This document shows positions 34,857-44,172 of a stretch of DNA of 64,000 bases, piece by piece. The notes under the pieces were generated by a model, which was given only the letters and a program-made list of their open reading frames with translations, did no database searches and was not told the origin of the DNA. This DNA is from Levilactobacillus suantsaiihabitans (lineage in GTDB: Bacteria; Bacillota; Bacilli; Lactobacillales; Lactobacillaceae): NCBI RefSeq assembly GCF_004745505.1, contig NZ_RKLX01000012.1, forward strand, positions 19,465-83,464. The letters are read 5' to 3'. The position numbers and the translations under genes are program-made. The stretch's first letter is position 1. Each line of letters opens with the position of its first letter.

Positions 34857-35858
34857 TTGAAAACAATCGGAATTAAGGGAGCTACCCTACTCATGCTACT
34901 GGGTGCTGTCGCTGGAAGTCTAGCTGTCACCAACGCCAGCGCTATGAGCAAAAGCGCAAAGCAATATTTAACGTCGGCCAAGAAAGCAGATCAAAAGTCG
35001 TCCAAAACTAGCAAGAAAATAGATAAGGCGTTTGACAAGGTAGGTATGAGAAACCTTTCTGCTTTAATGGCGGATGGCAGCAATGGTGTTGTTCCAGGCA
35101 GTCCTGAAACCAATATTTTCTATACGACAAAGAAAGTTTCTCTCTCAAACGGAACCAGCAAAAAGGTAACGCTTGGAAAGGGTTCGGTTGTTTCTGGCAC
35201 GGTTTACCAAAAGGGAACATTTACTGTCAGTTCTTTAAACTTGAGCAAGAAGAATCAGAAGAAAGTATTTAAAGGGTTGAGTACTAAGTATCCTGGAAGT
35301 GGTCTTTCGACCGTCAACGGCACACCATTAACTAAGTACACCAAAAATACCGCATTCGCCCACAATGGCGTTCGCAACCTTCCCGACTTACAGCAGAAGG
35401 GCTTACAATCATATTTCGATACGGACAAAGCAAATAATCCATTTATCACAGTTACATCAGACAACTACTTGAACTACTACACTACCAGCTACAAGAAGGG
35501 AAATACTGCGAATTACAGTAAGATTTCTCAATCTGTTAAAATCAAAAAGTTCACACGTGGCTCTTCTAACTACACCTATTATCTAGCCAAGCCGTTAAAA
35601 GGTTTTGGCACTAAGAAAGTCAAAGTAGGTAAGAAGACACTCTATAAGTTAAAGATGTCACTGGGCCATGTATTTATGGCGGCTGATAACTTTAACCATG
35701 ACGCTGATACCTTTAGAATTACTGTTAATGTTGGCAATAAACAATTCTATGTAACCCTAGGTGATGTCGCAGAATCATATGCATACGCATTGCAAGGACA
35801 CAATTATGGTTCGTTTAGCACAAGTGAAGCAAAATCTTATATTGAAAGTTTGCAGTAA
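34857..35858 (+). CDS. Secreted protein of unknown function
   Basis: 333 residues from TTG 34857 with GGGAGG eight bases upstream. The signal peptide is MKTIGIKGATLLMLLGAVAG.., cut near TNASA, and there is no wall anchor, so it is probably released or wall-associated through charge. The mature part is rich in Lys, Ser, Thr and Tyr, with segments SSLNLSKKNQKKVFKGLSTK, NFNHDADTFRITVNVG and QGHNYGSFSTSEAKSYIESL, resembling lactobacillus secreted proteins of the SLAP-like style. It lies on the opposite strand within the toxin/immunity remnant region. It is followed by a strong terminator. Confidence 0.7.
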   Translation: MKTIGIKGATLLMLLGAVAGSLAVTNASAMSKSAKQYLTSAKKADQKSSKTSKKIDKAFDKVGMRNLSALMADGSNGVVPGSPETNIFYTTKKVSLSNGTSKKVTLGKGSVVSGTVYQKGTFTVSSLNLSKKNQKKVFKGLSTKYPGSGLSTVNGTPLTKYTKNTAFAHNGVRNLPDLQQKGLQSYFDTDKANNPFITVTSDNYLNYYTTSYKKGNTANYSKISQSVKIKKFTRGSSNYTYYLAKPLKGFGTKKVKVGKKTLYKLKMSLGHVFMAADNFNHDADTFRITVNVGNKQFYVTLGDVAESYAYALQGHNYGSFSTSEAKSYIESLQ

Positions 35859-35919
35859 TAAAAAAAGCGGAACAAGCTGCCTTTTGGCGCACGTTTCAGC
35901 TATATAAAGGTGACGCGAA

Positions 35920-35953
35920 CGGGCCTGGGAGGTTTTATCCCAGGCCCGTTTTT
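35920..35953. terminator. Terminator after the secreted protein gene
   Basis: GGGCCTGGGA / TCCCAGGCCC perfect 10-bp stem with TTTTT on the plus strand. Confidence 0.85.
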
Positions 35954-36041
35954 GTATCAATTACCATTCGAATAAATTCGGCGGCTTGTCGCTCACGTGT
36001 CTGGCGACACAGTCGTCTAACGTTATAAGTGACTCCTAAAA
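35949..36041 (-). repeat. 93-bp direct repeat, copy 2 (cassette tail)
   Basis: Second copy of 33732-33824, same orientation, with four substitutions. It follows the broken immunity-like gene at 36036. Confidence 0.85.
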
Positions 36042-36268
36042 GAAAGGAATGACTTCATAATCGGGGAAAGTATCAAACTTTGCCATGTCGTAAAGTTTTT
36101 TATTCAAATGTCCACGATAATTTTTCGGGTAGTCATCAATAATGTCGTCTAAAAATTTCAAGCCATGATGTAACCGGCTATACAGTACTTGGCCTTTTTT
36201 CCATCCTCAGCCTGGTACAGATAATTTACAACATCCCCATCGTCAGATTGCAGCCAAAGTCTAATCAT
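36036..36268 (-). pseudogene. Second immunity-like gene, broken by a one-base frameshift
   Basis: ATG 36268 with GGAGGG eight bases upstream. The first 23 codons (MIRLWLQSDDGDVVNYLYQA..) run into a six-A tract (minus strand near 36195), after which the other frame continues as LYSRLHHGLKFLDDIIDDYP and DTFPDYEVIPFF to TAG 36036-36038. Seven A would give an intact 77-residue acidic protein. The start overlaps the end of a toxin-like tail upstream. The 93-bp repeat follows. Confidence 0.6.
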
Positions 36269-36383
36269 GAAGTCGTCCCTCCTGTCTCAATTCTTCGCCG
36301 TAATTATACAACTTATTAATTTCATTATGTGCTTTTTCATACAGCGAATTTATTTTGCTAGAATATCCGTTTCCAGTAATCAA
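36261..36383 (-). pseudogene. Second orphan toxin C-terminal tail
   Basis: A 40-codon open frame ending in TAG 36261-36263, which overlaps the ATG of the immunity-like gene. It reads TGNGYSSKINSLYEKAHNEI and NKLYNYGEELRQEGRLHD, a helical protein tail without start signal or upstream domain. Position and overlap mirror the pair at 34036/34039. Confidence 0.45.
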
Positions 36384-36404
36384 TTAAAATCTTCCAAATT
36401 AAAC

Positions 36405-36434
36405 AAAAAAGCCTCAACCAAAATGGTCAAGACT
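36405..36434 (-). terminator. Terminator after tRNA-Leu
   Basis: GCCTCAACC / GGTCAAGAC arms (G-U pairs) with TTTTTT on the minus strand. Confidence 0.65.
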
Positions 36435-36450
36435 TTCTGTAAACCTCTGA

Positions 36451-36535
36451 TGCGGCCAAGAAGATTCGAACTTCCACCCGGATTACCCGGACAAGATCCT
36501 TAATCTTGCGCGTCTGCCAATTCCGCCATGGCCGC
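36451..36535 (-). tRNA. tRNA-Leu (AAG anticodon)
   Basis: Cloverleaf with acceptor GCGGCCA / TGGCCGC, anticodon stem CAAGA / TCTTG with loop TTAAGGA (anticodon AAG, G37), long variable arm (class II) and T-arm GGTTCGAATC-like. 85 nt without CCA. Confidence 0.9.
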
Positions 36536-36614
36536 ATTAACTCACAAGAAATAGTATACCAAATGATTTCGCACCTGACAATATTTTTTGCAAGTTAATT
36601 CAAAAAAGTTTTCT

Positions 36615-37496
36615 TTATGCATCGGTGAGGACGGTCGCGCCGTCCGGATCGAGGTCGATGATGCGCAGACTGCCGGCCAAGTCGCGCTTTTCCAACTTGG
36701 CTCGCAATAAGGTCAACTGCGCCGCCGTGCCAAAGGTGACCACGGTTGGACCGGCCCCACTCAGATACGTACCGACGATGCCCAGTTCGTGGGCCGCATC
36801 GCGAATTTGATTCAATTCAGGGACCAGCTGGGAACGGGCTTGCTCATGGAATTCGTCCCGTTCGATCATCTGGGAGGCCAACTCCCAATCTTTGGTCAAC
36901 AGTGCGGCCACCAACACGTTGGCCACGCTGCTGGCGTGGACCGCCGTTGCCAATGGCAAATCCTTCGGCAAGGCCTCACGACTCTTACGGGCCAGTAACT
37001 TTTGCCCAGGGATGAAGACCAAGACCCGCAGATCTGGCAGCGGTAACTTGATGGCCTTGGCCGTGTCGCCATCGGTGGTAGCAACGGCGGCCTGCCCCAT
37101 CAAGGCGGGGGCCACGTTGTCCACAGCGCCGCCTAATTTGACCGCCCAGTTCAGCTGCTCGGGGATGGTCATGTCCATGTTGCCCAATTCGTTGGCAATC
37201 TTGATACCGGCAATGATGGCGCTGGTCGAACTCCCCAGGCCGCGAGATACCGGAATATCCGACATGACCGTCAGCTGGTGCGCTGGCAACTCAGGGTTGA
37301 CCTGCAGGGCCGTTTGGACCATCAGGTTGTGCTCATCGCGAGGAATCTCCGTCCCCAGCGCATGGTTGACCCGCCACTGTTCCGTTTTTTCCTCAATGAT
37401 GACCGTTAAGTACAAGTGTAATGCCGCCCCAATCGAATCAATGCCGGGGCCTAAGTTCGCCGCCGTGGCGGGAACCCGAATAATTGTTTTACCCAT
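36615..37496 (-). CDS. thrB: Homoserine kinase (GHMP family)
   Basis: 293 residues. It has the N-terminal VPATAANLGPGIDSIGAAL motif of GHMP kinases, the ATP-binding VSRGLGSSTSAIIAG near residues 90-105, and the C-terminal YLSGAGPTVVTFG. It phosphorylates L-homoserine to O-phosphohomoserine for threonine synthesis. No hom or thrC gene is adjacent in the window. Instead it is downstream of sprT (12 bases) and tex on the same strand, an unusual partnering for threonine biosynthesis, so it may be transcribed as the last gene of that set. Confidence 0.92.
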   Translation of the reverse strand: MGKTIIRVPATAANLGPGIDSIGAALHLYLTVIIEEKTEQWRVNHALGTEIPRDEHNLMVQTALQVNPELPAHQLTVMSDIPVSRGLGSSTSAIIAGIKIANELGNMDMTIPEQLNWAVKLGGAVDNVAPALMGQAAVATTDGDTAKAIKLPLPDLRVLVFIPGQKLLARKSREALPKDLPLATAVHASSVANVLVAALLTKDWELASQMIERDEFHEQARSQLVPELNQIRDAAHELGIVGTYLSGAGPTVVTFGTAAQLTLLRAKLEKRDLAGSLRIIDLDPDGATVLTDA

Positions 37497-37508
37497 CCTA
37501 TCAACCTC

Positions 37509-37991
37509 CTAAGCTTGCGGCCGCGTCACGGCGACCACCGTTTTTTGCCATTGTAAATGCCCGTGACACCGACCGCAGACCATCTTGGTGACGTCGATGC
37601 GTCGTGCCCGGTAGTATTTCTGCTGGCAGCGCGTGCAAACGTACAACTGCCATTGCCGCGGCCGTGGTCGCGCGTTCGGTGGCGCCGGGGCAAAGCGTAA
37701 ACCGCCCACCTGCCGCAACAGCTGCTTAAAGGCCGCCGTGCGGTGCTGGCCCGATTGTCCGGCCAGATTCAAATGATAGTGGCACAGCTCGTGTTTGATG
37801 ACGCCCACCAACACGGCGCGGTCGTGTTCCGTAATCATTTTCGGATTGATTTCCAAATTATGATCGCCCAACCGGTAACGGCCACCCGTCGTTCGCAAGC
37901 GGGCATTGAACATCGCGTGGTGGCGGAACGGTTTGCCAAAACTCTCTAGGGAAATGCGCTCGACCAGCCGCTGTAATTCTTGATTAGTCAT
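37509..37991 (-). CDS. SprT-family putative metalloprotease
   Basis: 160 residues. The zinc-metallopeptidase motif HELCH is at residues 67-71, with a nearby Tyr-His. A C-terminal zinc ribbon is formed by CTRC and CGRC pairs. Bacterial SprT-like (YdcK) proteins are small cytoplasmic putative proteases related to the eukaryotic DNA-protein crosslink protease SPRTN; the bacterial role is not established. Its start overlaps the tex stop by 8 bases, a linkage common in Firmicutes. Confidence 0.85.
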   Translation of the reverse strand: MTNQELQRLVERISLESFGKPFRHHAMFNARLRTTGGRYRLGDHNLEINPKMITEHDRAVLVGVIKHELCHYHLNLAGQSGQHRTAAFKQLLRQVGGLRFAPAPPNARPRPRQWQLYVCTRCQQKYYRARRIDVTKMVCGRCHGHLQWQKTVVAVTRPQA

Positions 37992-40179
37992 GTTGTTCAG
38001 CTCGCATCGTTAATTGGATTCGGTGACGATTCTCGTCGACGCTTAAGACCCAGACCGTGACGACGTCGCCAATCGTGACGACCGTGCTGGGGTCACTGAC
38101 GTAGTGGTCGGCCAGTTGTGAAATGTGGACCAGGCCGTCTTGTTTCACGCCGATGTCCACGAAGGCGCCAAAATCGACCACGTTGCGGACGGTCCCTTGC
38201 AGCTCCATCCCCGGCTTCAAATCAGCCATGGTTAACACGTCTTGGCGCAACAACGGTGCCGGCATACTGTCACGTAAATCACGCCCCGGCTTGCTCAGCC
38301 CGGCAATGATGTCGCTTAACGTTGCCACGCCCACGCCCAGCTGGTCGGCCAACTTGGCCTGGTTCAACTGCGCCAACTGTTGCTGAAGCTTGGGCGTCCC
38401 AATCTGCCCATCCGGCGCCAGTTGCGTCAACAGTTGATGAGCCGCCGCATAACTTTCTGGATGAATATCCGTGTTGTCCAGCGGTTCGCGGCCACCAATG
38501 ATCCGCAGGAAGCCCACGGCCTGTTGGTAGGCTTTGGGTCCCAGGCGTGGCACCTTTTTCAACTCCTGCCGGGCAGCAAATGCCCCGTTTTCGTTGCGGT
38601 AAGCCACGATATTTTTCGCCGTCGTGGCCGTCAACCCAGAAATGTGCGTCAACAGCTCCGGACTGGCCGTATTGACGTTGACGCCGACCTGGTTGACCGC
38701 CGTTTCCACGACCCGGTCCAGTTGCGCATCCAACGCCTTTTCGGGGACGTCGTGTTGGTACTGACCCACGCCCACAGCCTTCGGGTCGATCTTGATCAGC
38801 TCGGCCAACGGGTCTTGGAGCCGGCGCCCGATGCTAACGGCCGACCGTTCCTCGACGTGGAAGTCCGCAAACTCCGCACGAGCATTGGCGCTGGCGGAAT
38901 AGACCGACGCCCCAGCCTCATTGACCAGCACGTAGTACACCGGATGGTCCAGCGTCTTCAAGATCGTGCTGACAAATTCTTCGGATTCCCGGCTAGCGGT
39001 CCCGTTGCCAATGGCGATCATTTCGACGTGATACTTTTCCAATAATTGCTTGAATGCTGGCCCCGCGGCGGCGCGGTCCTTGGCATTGGCTGGCTTGTGC
39101 GGATAGATGACTTGCTTAGCCAAGAAGCGGCCGTTGGGGTCCATGATGGCCAACTTGCAGCCAGTCCGGTACGCTGGGTCAAAGCCCATGACGACCTTGC
39201 CCTTCAACGGTGCCTGCATCAACAGGTGATACAGGTTATTGCCGAACACCTGAATGGCGTGGTCGTCGGCTTTTTCGGTCAATTGGCGCCGCAACTCCCG
39301 TTCGATGGCGGGCCCCAAGAAGCGTTTGTACGCATCCGCAAAGGCCGCCGTCACCTTGGCCACGGCCGGTCCCTGATGCTGGCCGACCAGGCGGAAATGC
39401 CCATATTGCAAAATGGACGCTGGGTCAACGCTGATGCCGACCGTCAAAATCTTCTCGCGCTCGCCCCGGTTAATGGCCAGCACCCGGTACGGTGGCAATT
39501 GCTTCAACGGCTGACTGAAGTCGTAGTAGGTCGCGTAGACCTGTTGCTCATCGTCGTCGGCCGCCCCGCGTTTCAGCTTGCTGGTCAACTCCCCGTGCTG
39601 CCAAGTGAACTGGCGAATCCATTCCCGAAAGGCCGCCTGTTCGCTGAAGGTTTCCGCCAAGATTTCGTGAACCCCCGCCCAAACTGCCGGGAGGTCCGGT
39701 AAGTCCTTGGTCGGATCAACGAACTGTTGGGCCTTCGCGTCTAAGCCACTCGCCGGAAAGGTCAAGAGCCACTCCGTCAACGGGGTCAAGCCCGCTTCTC
39801 GTGCCACAGTTGCCTTGGTACGGCGCTTTTGTTTGTACGGTAAATACAGGTCCTCGACTTGTTGAATGACAGTCGCCCGCGCAAAATTTTGCCGCAACGC
39901 CGGGGTCAATTTTCCCTGTTCGTCAATAATCTTCAAGACCTCTTGGCGCCGTTGGTTCAGCTTCATCAGCCGCCGCGCCTCATCCTCGATGTCGCGGATG
40001 GCGACTTCGTCTAGCGACCCCGTCCGCTCCTTACGGTACCGCGCAATGAACGGCACCGTGTTACCTTCGTCTAGTAGGGACAACACGGCCTGAATCTGTT
40101 GCACCCGGTACTGACTTAACTGTTGTTGCACCGGCTTAGCCAGCTCGCTGAGTGCCGTTTCTGTTTGTTTCGTTGCCAT
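37984..40179 (-). CDS. tex: Tex-family RNA-binding transcription accessory protein
   Basis: 731 residues, normal Tex length. Order: N-terminal helical Tex_N with NTVPFIARYRKERTGSLDE near residue 45, a YqgF-like RNase H fold (VMGFDPAYRTGCKLAIMD, near 330), helix-hairpin-helix modules (VNVNTASPELLTHISGL) and a C-terminal S1 RNA-binding domain (GTVRNVVDFGAFVDIGVKQD, near 650). It binds nucleic acid and RNA polymerase-associated complexes in the cytoplasm. It is first in the tex-sprT-thrB run. The upstream 658-bp space contains a structured intergenic repeat. Confidence 0.95.
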   Translation of the reverse strand: MATKQTETALSELAKPVQQQLSQYRVQQIQAVLSLLDEGNTVPFIARYRKERTGSLDEVAIRDIEDEARRLMKLNQRRQEVLKIIDEQGKLTPALRQNFARATVIQQVEDLYLPYKQKRRTKATVAREAGLTPLTEWLLTFPASGLDAKAQQFVDPTKDLPDLPAVWAGVHEILAETFSEQAAFREWIRQFTWQHGELTSKLKRGAADDDEQQVYATYYDFSQPLKQLPPYRVLAINRGEREKILTVGISVDPASILQYGHFRLVGQHQGPAVAKVTAAFADAYKRFLGPAIERELRRQLTEKADDHAIQVFGNNLYHLLMQAPLKGKVVMGFDPAYRTGCKLAIMDPNGRFLAKQVIYPHKPANAKDRAAAGPAFKQLLEKYHVEMIAIGNGTASRESEEFVSTILKTLDHPVYYVLVNEAGASVYSASANARAEFADFHVEERSAVSIGRRLQDPLAELIKIDPKAVGVGQYQHDVPEKALDAQLDRVVETAVNQVGVNVNTASPELLTHISGLTATTAKNIVAYRNENGAFAARQELKKVPRLGPKAYQQAVGFLRIIGGREPLDNTDIHPESYAAAHQLLTQLAPDGQIGTPKLQQQLAQLNQAKLADQLGVGVATLSDIIAGLSKPGRDLRDSMPAPLLRQDVLTMADLKPGMELQGTVRNVVDFGAFVDIGVKQDGLVHISQLADHYVSDPSTVVTIGDVVTVWVLSVDENRHRIQLTMRAEQHD

Positions 40180-40380
40180 GCAACCCCTCCGTTACTTTTT
40201 TCGATATACCTGCATTATACCATGCCGGCGGGGCGCTTCGCCCGTCAGCGCCCAGACAAAAAGGTCACCCCACAAGTTGTGAAGCGACCCCGTTATTGTT
40301 TGGCTTAGTGACTCCTGGTGAAAACAATTGTTGGCAACCGTATGTTGCTGGCTGGCCGCCTGCCGTTGCGCCGTACCAGT

Positions 40381-40565
40381 TGCCTGCGGCTGCCAGGGGT
40401 TCCACCTGCTATGGGGGACACCTCCAGCCCAGGCACGGGCTTCCGGTTCGCTTGAAAGCCTGGCTAAGCCCGCCAGTCTCCCAAGTCGCCCCACGCTGTA
40501 GGCTGAGACAAAACCTCAGCCAACACCGTCGACACAGCTGGTTCCACCCCTGGCCTCCTCCGGCA
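40381..40565 (+). repeat. Structured intergenic element, type 2 copy
   Basis: Outer arms GCCAGGGGT (40392-40400) and ACCCCTGGC (40546-40554). Inside are hairpins TGGGGGACACCTCCA, CTGGC / GCCAG within GCTTGAAAGCCTGGC.., and GGCTGAG / CTCAGCC (40501-40507, 40515-40521). It matches the copy at 51410-51587 read in the opposite direction, with compensatory differences in the outer stem. The flanking DNA from 40180 to 40837 has no gene. A leader GTTGCTGGCTGGCCGCCTGCC at 40344 resembles type 1 elements. Confidence 0.7.
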
Positions 40566-40837
40566 CGATAGCGATAGCCATTGGACTCGGAGATTCTGAC
40601 CGTCCCATACCAGCAGACTTTCGCGCAACGGTAAGACAACTAGCTCCTGCAGCGTTGCCAGAAAGTTCTGCCCGCCACAAGTGGACCAACGATACGGTTT
40701 CCGCCCCGTGATAGCCGCAGCGTGACACAGCCGGCAGCCGGTTTCGTTCAAGCCGGTCACCAAACCAGCCTAGCTGGGACTTATTCAGTAACAGCCTGAC
40801 TGCTCGCCGGCTAATCGCCCTTTGTCCCCACTCTCCA

Positions 40838-41287
40838 TTACATTGGGCTGGTCATGATCCGTTGCGTGGCGGCCGTGACCTTTTCCATCGCATTTTCTTG
40901 CGTCTTTTCGGCTTCGTCAAAGGCGGCTTGGTCGACAGCTTGGTGCTCAACGTCGATGCTGTCCGTCATGGCTTGGCACGCCTTCGTGTAGGTCCGGTAG
41001 GCCGCGACCAGTGACTTGTGCTTGCCCAGAACCCGAACTGGCACGTTGGCCTGTTGGAGCTTGTTCAAGTTATCCTCATAGCGGTCCGTGCCGCGTTGGA
41101 AATTGTCGGCGACCTTTTGCAAGTCGACTTGTGACAGGTCACTGACCGTGTCATTGTCAATGGCGCCGCGCATCTTTTCAAAGTCGGCGTTCATCGTTTC
41201 CGCGCCCTCTTCAGTCGTCTTCAACACGCCTGATAAGACCTGGATGTAGCCGTTCATATTGTTCTTTTGTAAACTGTTTCTTGCCAT
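40838..41287 (-). CDS. Unknown helical cytoplasmic protein next to nadE
   Basis: 149 residues from ATG 41287 with GGAGGCGG upstream. Almost entirely alpha-helical and heptad-like (DLQKVADNFQRGTDRYEDNL, VAAYRTYTKACQAM), no signal peptide or membrane span. It starts 18 bases after the nadE stop, so it shares that transcript. It does not match a family I know. Length and composition resemble small LAB coiled-coil proteins. Confidence 0.6.
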   Translation of the reverse strand: MARNSLQKNNMNGYIQVLSGVLKTTEEGAETMNADFEKMRGAIDNDTVSDLSQVDLQKVADNFQRGTDRYEDNLNKLQQANVPVRVLGKHKSLVAAYRTYTKACQAMTDSIDVEHQAVDQAAFDEAEKTQENAMEKVTAATQRIMTSPM

Positions 41288-41305
41288 CGTTTCCGCCTCC
41301 GTAAC

Positions 41306-42136
41306 TTAATTGCGCCAGAACGTGTCGTAGACGTTGACTGGCAAATGCCGCTTGTGCGCGGTCTTGTGGTACCAACTTTCAATGCGTTCCGCCGCCGCAG
41401 TATCGATATCCTTGCCTTCCAGGTAGTCATCGATATCCTGGTAACGAACGCCCAGCGCTGCCTCATCGGGCAAAGCCGGCCGGTCTTCTTCCAGATCGGC
41501 CGTCGGCACCTTTTGATACAAGTGTTCTGGCGCGCCCAAGTACCGCAACATCGCGGCGCCTTGACGCTTATCCAGCCGCCAAATGGGGCAAATATCCGCG
41601 GCCCCATCCCCGAATTTGGTATAAAATCCGGTGACGGCTTCCGCGGCGTGATCCGTGCCCACCACGGCGCCGTGACGGGCCCCCGCGATGGCGTACTGCG
41701 CGATCATGCGTTGCCGCGCCTTGATGTTACCCTTGTTAAAGTCACTGATGGTTTCGTGGTTGGCCGTAACGGCCGCCAACATGGCATCCGTGGCCGGTTG
41801 GATGTTGACCCGTTCGACCTCATCGGCATTCATGAAATCAATCGCCATCATGGCGTCGTCCTCATCGGCCTGTTCGCCATACGGCAAGCGCACCGCGATG
41901 AACCGGTAGTCCTGATCACCGGTCTCCTGGCGCAATTCCGTGACGGCTTGTTCACACAATAACCCGGCCAACGTCGAATCTTGACCGCCGGAAATGCCTA
42001 AGACCAGCGTCTTCATGAAGTCATAGTGCTTCAAATAATCCTTTAAGAAATCCACACTCCGTCGCACCTCAGTTGCCGGGTCGATCGATGGTTGGACCTT
42101 CAACGCTTCAATAATTTCTTTTTGCATCGTACGCAT
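41306..42136 (-). CDS. nadE: NH3-dependent NAD synthetase
   Basis: 276 residues from ATG 42136 (ATG 42139 is equally possible), with GGGGG just upstream; the open frame extends 18 codons further without a site. ATP-pyrophosphatase P-loop [13 protein letters not shown] near residue 46, then [32 protein letters not shown] and [10 protein letters not shown]. It converts nicotinate adenine dinucleotide to NAD with ammonia. Lacking a glutaminase domain, it is the short bacterial form. pncB lies upstream on the same strand, so the pair covers two steps of niacin salvage. Confidence 0.95.
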   Translation of the reverse strand: MRTMQKEIIEALKVQPSIDPATEVRRSVDFLKDYLKHYDFMKTLVLGISGGQDSTLAGLLCEQAVTELRQETGDQDYRFIAVRLPYGEQADEDDAMMAIDFMNADEVERVNIQPATDAMLAAVTANHETISDFNKGNIKARQRMIAQYAIAGARHGAVVGTDHAAEAVTGFYTKFGDGAADICPIWRLDKRQGAAMLRYLGAPEHLYQKVPTADLEEDRPALPDEAALGVRYQDIDDYLEGKDIDTAAAERIESWYHKTAHKRHLPVNVYDTFWRN

Positions 42137-42299
42137 CATGCTGCCCCCTTGTTGACATGTAAGCATGGACCACCCGACCACTCTTGGGCCCACGTTTCAG
42201 CCATTTAGAATTGATACCTAAAAATTGAGAATAGACTTGATTCTCGAATTAGCAAATTAGCACCACCACGGGCTAAGCCGCTTACTACTGGCTCTCACA

Positions 42300-42490
42300 C
42301 TTGTAGCCGAGAGTCCGTCAAATATAGGTTCAGCCGTGGGAGTTCTCTTAGTGGCGCGGTGTATGCCGCTTAGAGAACTGGCGTCTTTGAGACGCGGCCT
42401 TCGGCTCAAAGCGAGGCCGAGACCGCACCTTGACTCGGCCGCTCCGCCCACCGCGTTCCAACCTATATTTGACGGACGGTAGGCGACCAG
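42300..42490 (-). repeat. Structured intergenic element, type 1 complete copy
   Basis: Outer stem: TCCGTCAAATATAGGTT (42314-42330) and its exact complement (42460-42476), 17 bp. Inner helices are AGTTCTC / GAGAACT (42341-42347, 42373-42379), CTTTGAG / CTCAAAG (42385-42391, 42405-42411) and GGCCGAG / CTCGGCC (42415-42421, 42434-42440). The element reads on the minus strand, between pncB and nadE. Confidence 0.85.
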
Positions 42491-42545
42491 TTACCGCTAT
42501 ACTATTGCCAACAACCAAATCTTCGCCATCAGACGTGAAACGCTG

Positions 42546-44012
42546 CTATTCAGGCATCGTCTGCACGTACGTGTGAATATCCTTGATGATGGCCATCTTG
42601 TGGTCCCAGCAGTCTTTGGACAGATCCACCGGATACTTTTGCGGGTTCAAGTCCCGTTTGTACTCTGGCCACAGGTTCGCCAAGGCCCCCCGACACCGGT
42701 CCCGCACCGCAGACAGCGTCGGTAGCTTGTAGACCAGTTCGCCGCGGTCGAAAATGTTTTGCAAAATCGGCCGTGCGTTGAAGTCGTTGACCGTCTTGTT
42801 GATGTAGGTGTAGTTGGGATGGAACATGAACAGCGATTCTTCGTTACGCGGATCTTCATCGATCAACGCCACGTAATCCCCTTCCGTCTTGCCGTCCGCC
42901 TTCTTGGTGATGCGCCAAACTTGCTTCTTGCCCGGCGTCGTCACCTTTTCGGCGTTGTTGGACAGCTTGATGGTGCCCTTCATCTGGCCGTGGTCGTCGG
43001 CAATGGCCACCATCTTGTAAACGGCGCCCAAGGCTGGCTGGTCAAAGGCCGTGATCAGCTTGGTGCCGACCCCCCAGACGTCGATCTTGGCGTCTTGCAT
43101 CTTGAGACTTTGAATCGTCTTTTCGTCCAGGTCATTAGAGGCGTAAATTTTGGCATTCGGGAAGCCCGCTTCGTCCAGCTTTTGCCGCACCCGTTTGGAC
43201 AGGTACGCCATATCTCCGGAGTCGATCCGCACGCCTTGGAAATTGATCTGGTCGCCGAGTTCCTTGGCCACCTTGATGGCGTTCGGCACCCCACTACGCA
43301 ACGTATCGTAGGTGTCGACTAAGAAGACGCAGTCGCGATGCGTCTTGGCGTAGGCCATGAAGGCATCGTAGTCGTTGCCGTACGTTTGGACCAGCGCGTG
43401 GGCATGAGTTCCGCTGATGGGAATCCCAAAGATCTTGCCGGCCCGCACGTTAGAGGTCGCGTCAAAGCCCCCGATAAAGGCGGCCCGAGTGCCCCAGATG
43501 GCGGCGTCAAATTCTTGGGCCCGCCGCGTGCCAAATTCCATCAACGCGTCATCCCCGGCCACGGAGCGAATCCGTGCAGCCTTGGTGGCAATCAGCGTTT
43601 GATAGTTGATGATGTTCAAGATGGCCGTTTCGACTAATTGGCAATCCGCCAACGGCCCTTCCACCTGTAACAGCGGTTCGTGGGCGTAAACCAATTCGCC
43701 TTCCACAGCCGAGCGAATCGAGCCCCGGAATTGGAAATTCTTTAAGTAATTCAAGAAGTCTTCGGAATAATCTTCAGCTTCTCGTAAGTAATCAATATCC
43801 GTTTGGGAAAAATGCAGGTTTTGGATATAATGGACAATGTGTTCCAGACCAGCGAAGACCGCGTAACCGTTTTTAAACGGCATCTCACGGAAAAAGACTT
43901 CGAAGACCGCGTGTTTATCAGCGATTCCTTGTTCGTAGTAAGTTTGAATCATATTGATCTGGTAGGCATCCGTGTGCAGAGTCATACTGTCGTCAGGATA
44001 CAAATTCGTCAT
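42546..44012 (-). CDS. pncB: Nicotinate phosphoribosyltransferase
   Basis: 488 residues. It has the N-terminal MTLHTDAYQINMIQTYYEQG, the phosphoribosyl-binding FGTRRAQEFDAA, and GIPISGTHAHALVQTYG with the His that is phosphorylated in the ATP-coupled reaction, then YLSKRVRQKLDEAGF and ASNDLDEKTIQSL. It converts nicotinate and PRPP to nicotinate mononucleotide. At 488 residues it matches the Gram-positive form. It is the first gene before nadE on the same strand, but 410 bp with a structured repeat separate them. Confidence 0.95.
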   Translation of the reverse strand: MTNLYPDDSMTLHTDAYQINMIQTYYEQGIADKHAVFEVFFREMPFKNGYAVFAGLEHIVHYIQNLHFSQTDIDYLREAEDYSEDFLNYLKNFQFRGSIRSAVEGELVYAHEPLLQVEGPLADCQLVETAILNIINYQTLIATKAARIRSVAGDDALMEFGTRRAQEFDAAIWGTRAAFIGGFDATSNVRAGKIFGIPISGTHAHALVQTYGNDYDAFMAYAKTHRDCVFLVDTYDTLRSGVPNAIKVAKELGDQINFQGVRIDSGDMAYLSKRVRQKLDEAGFPNAKIYASNDLDEKTIQSLKMQDAKIDVWGVGTKLITAFDQPALGAVYKMVAIADDHGQMKGTIKLSNNAEKVTTPGKKQVWRITKKADGKTEGDYVALIDEDPRNEESLFMFHPNYTYINKTVNDFNARPILQNIFDRGELVYKLPTLSAVRDRCRGALANLWPEYKRDLNPQKYPVDLSKDCWDHKMAIIKDIHTYVQTMPE

Positions 44013-44172
44013 AATGAGCTACTCCCTTAGCTGGTTTTTGAGCCGGATTTAATGATTTAAATTTAATTTCAATAGTCTTATTTTAGCATGAAACAAACAG
44101 AGCGTCATACAATTTAGTGCGGTACCGGGGGCTTAATTCGTTCTCGTACCAATCCTTGAGAGGAGTCCCCTT

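Noticed and set aside
33732..36041. The two 93-bp direct repeats as attachment sites of an integrated element
   Set aside because: No integrase lies between them, they do not match the nearby tRNA-Leu 3' end, and each copy follows an immunity-like gene, so a cassette-tail explanation fits better.
36451..36535. tRNA-Leu with TAA anticodon
   Set aside because: With a seven-base loop TTAAGGA and U33 in place, the anticodon is AAG; a TAA reading would need a shifted stem.
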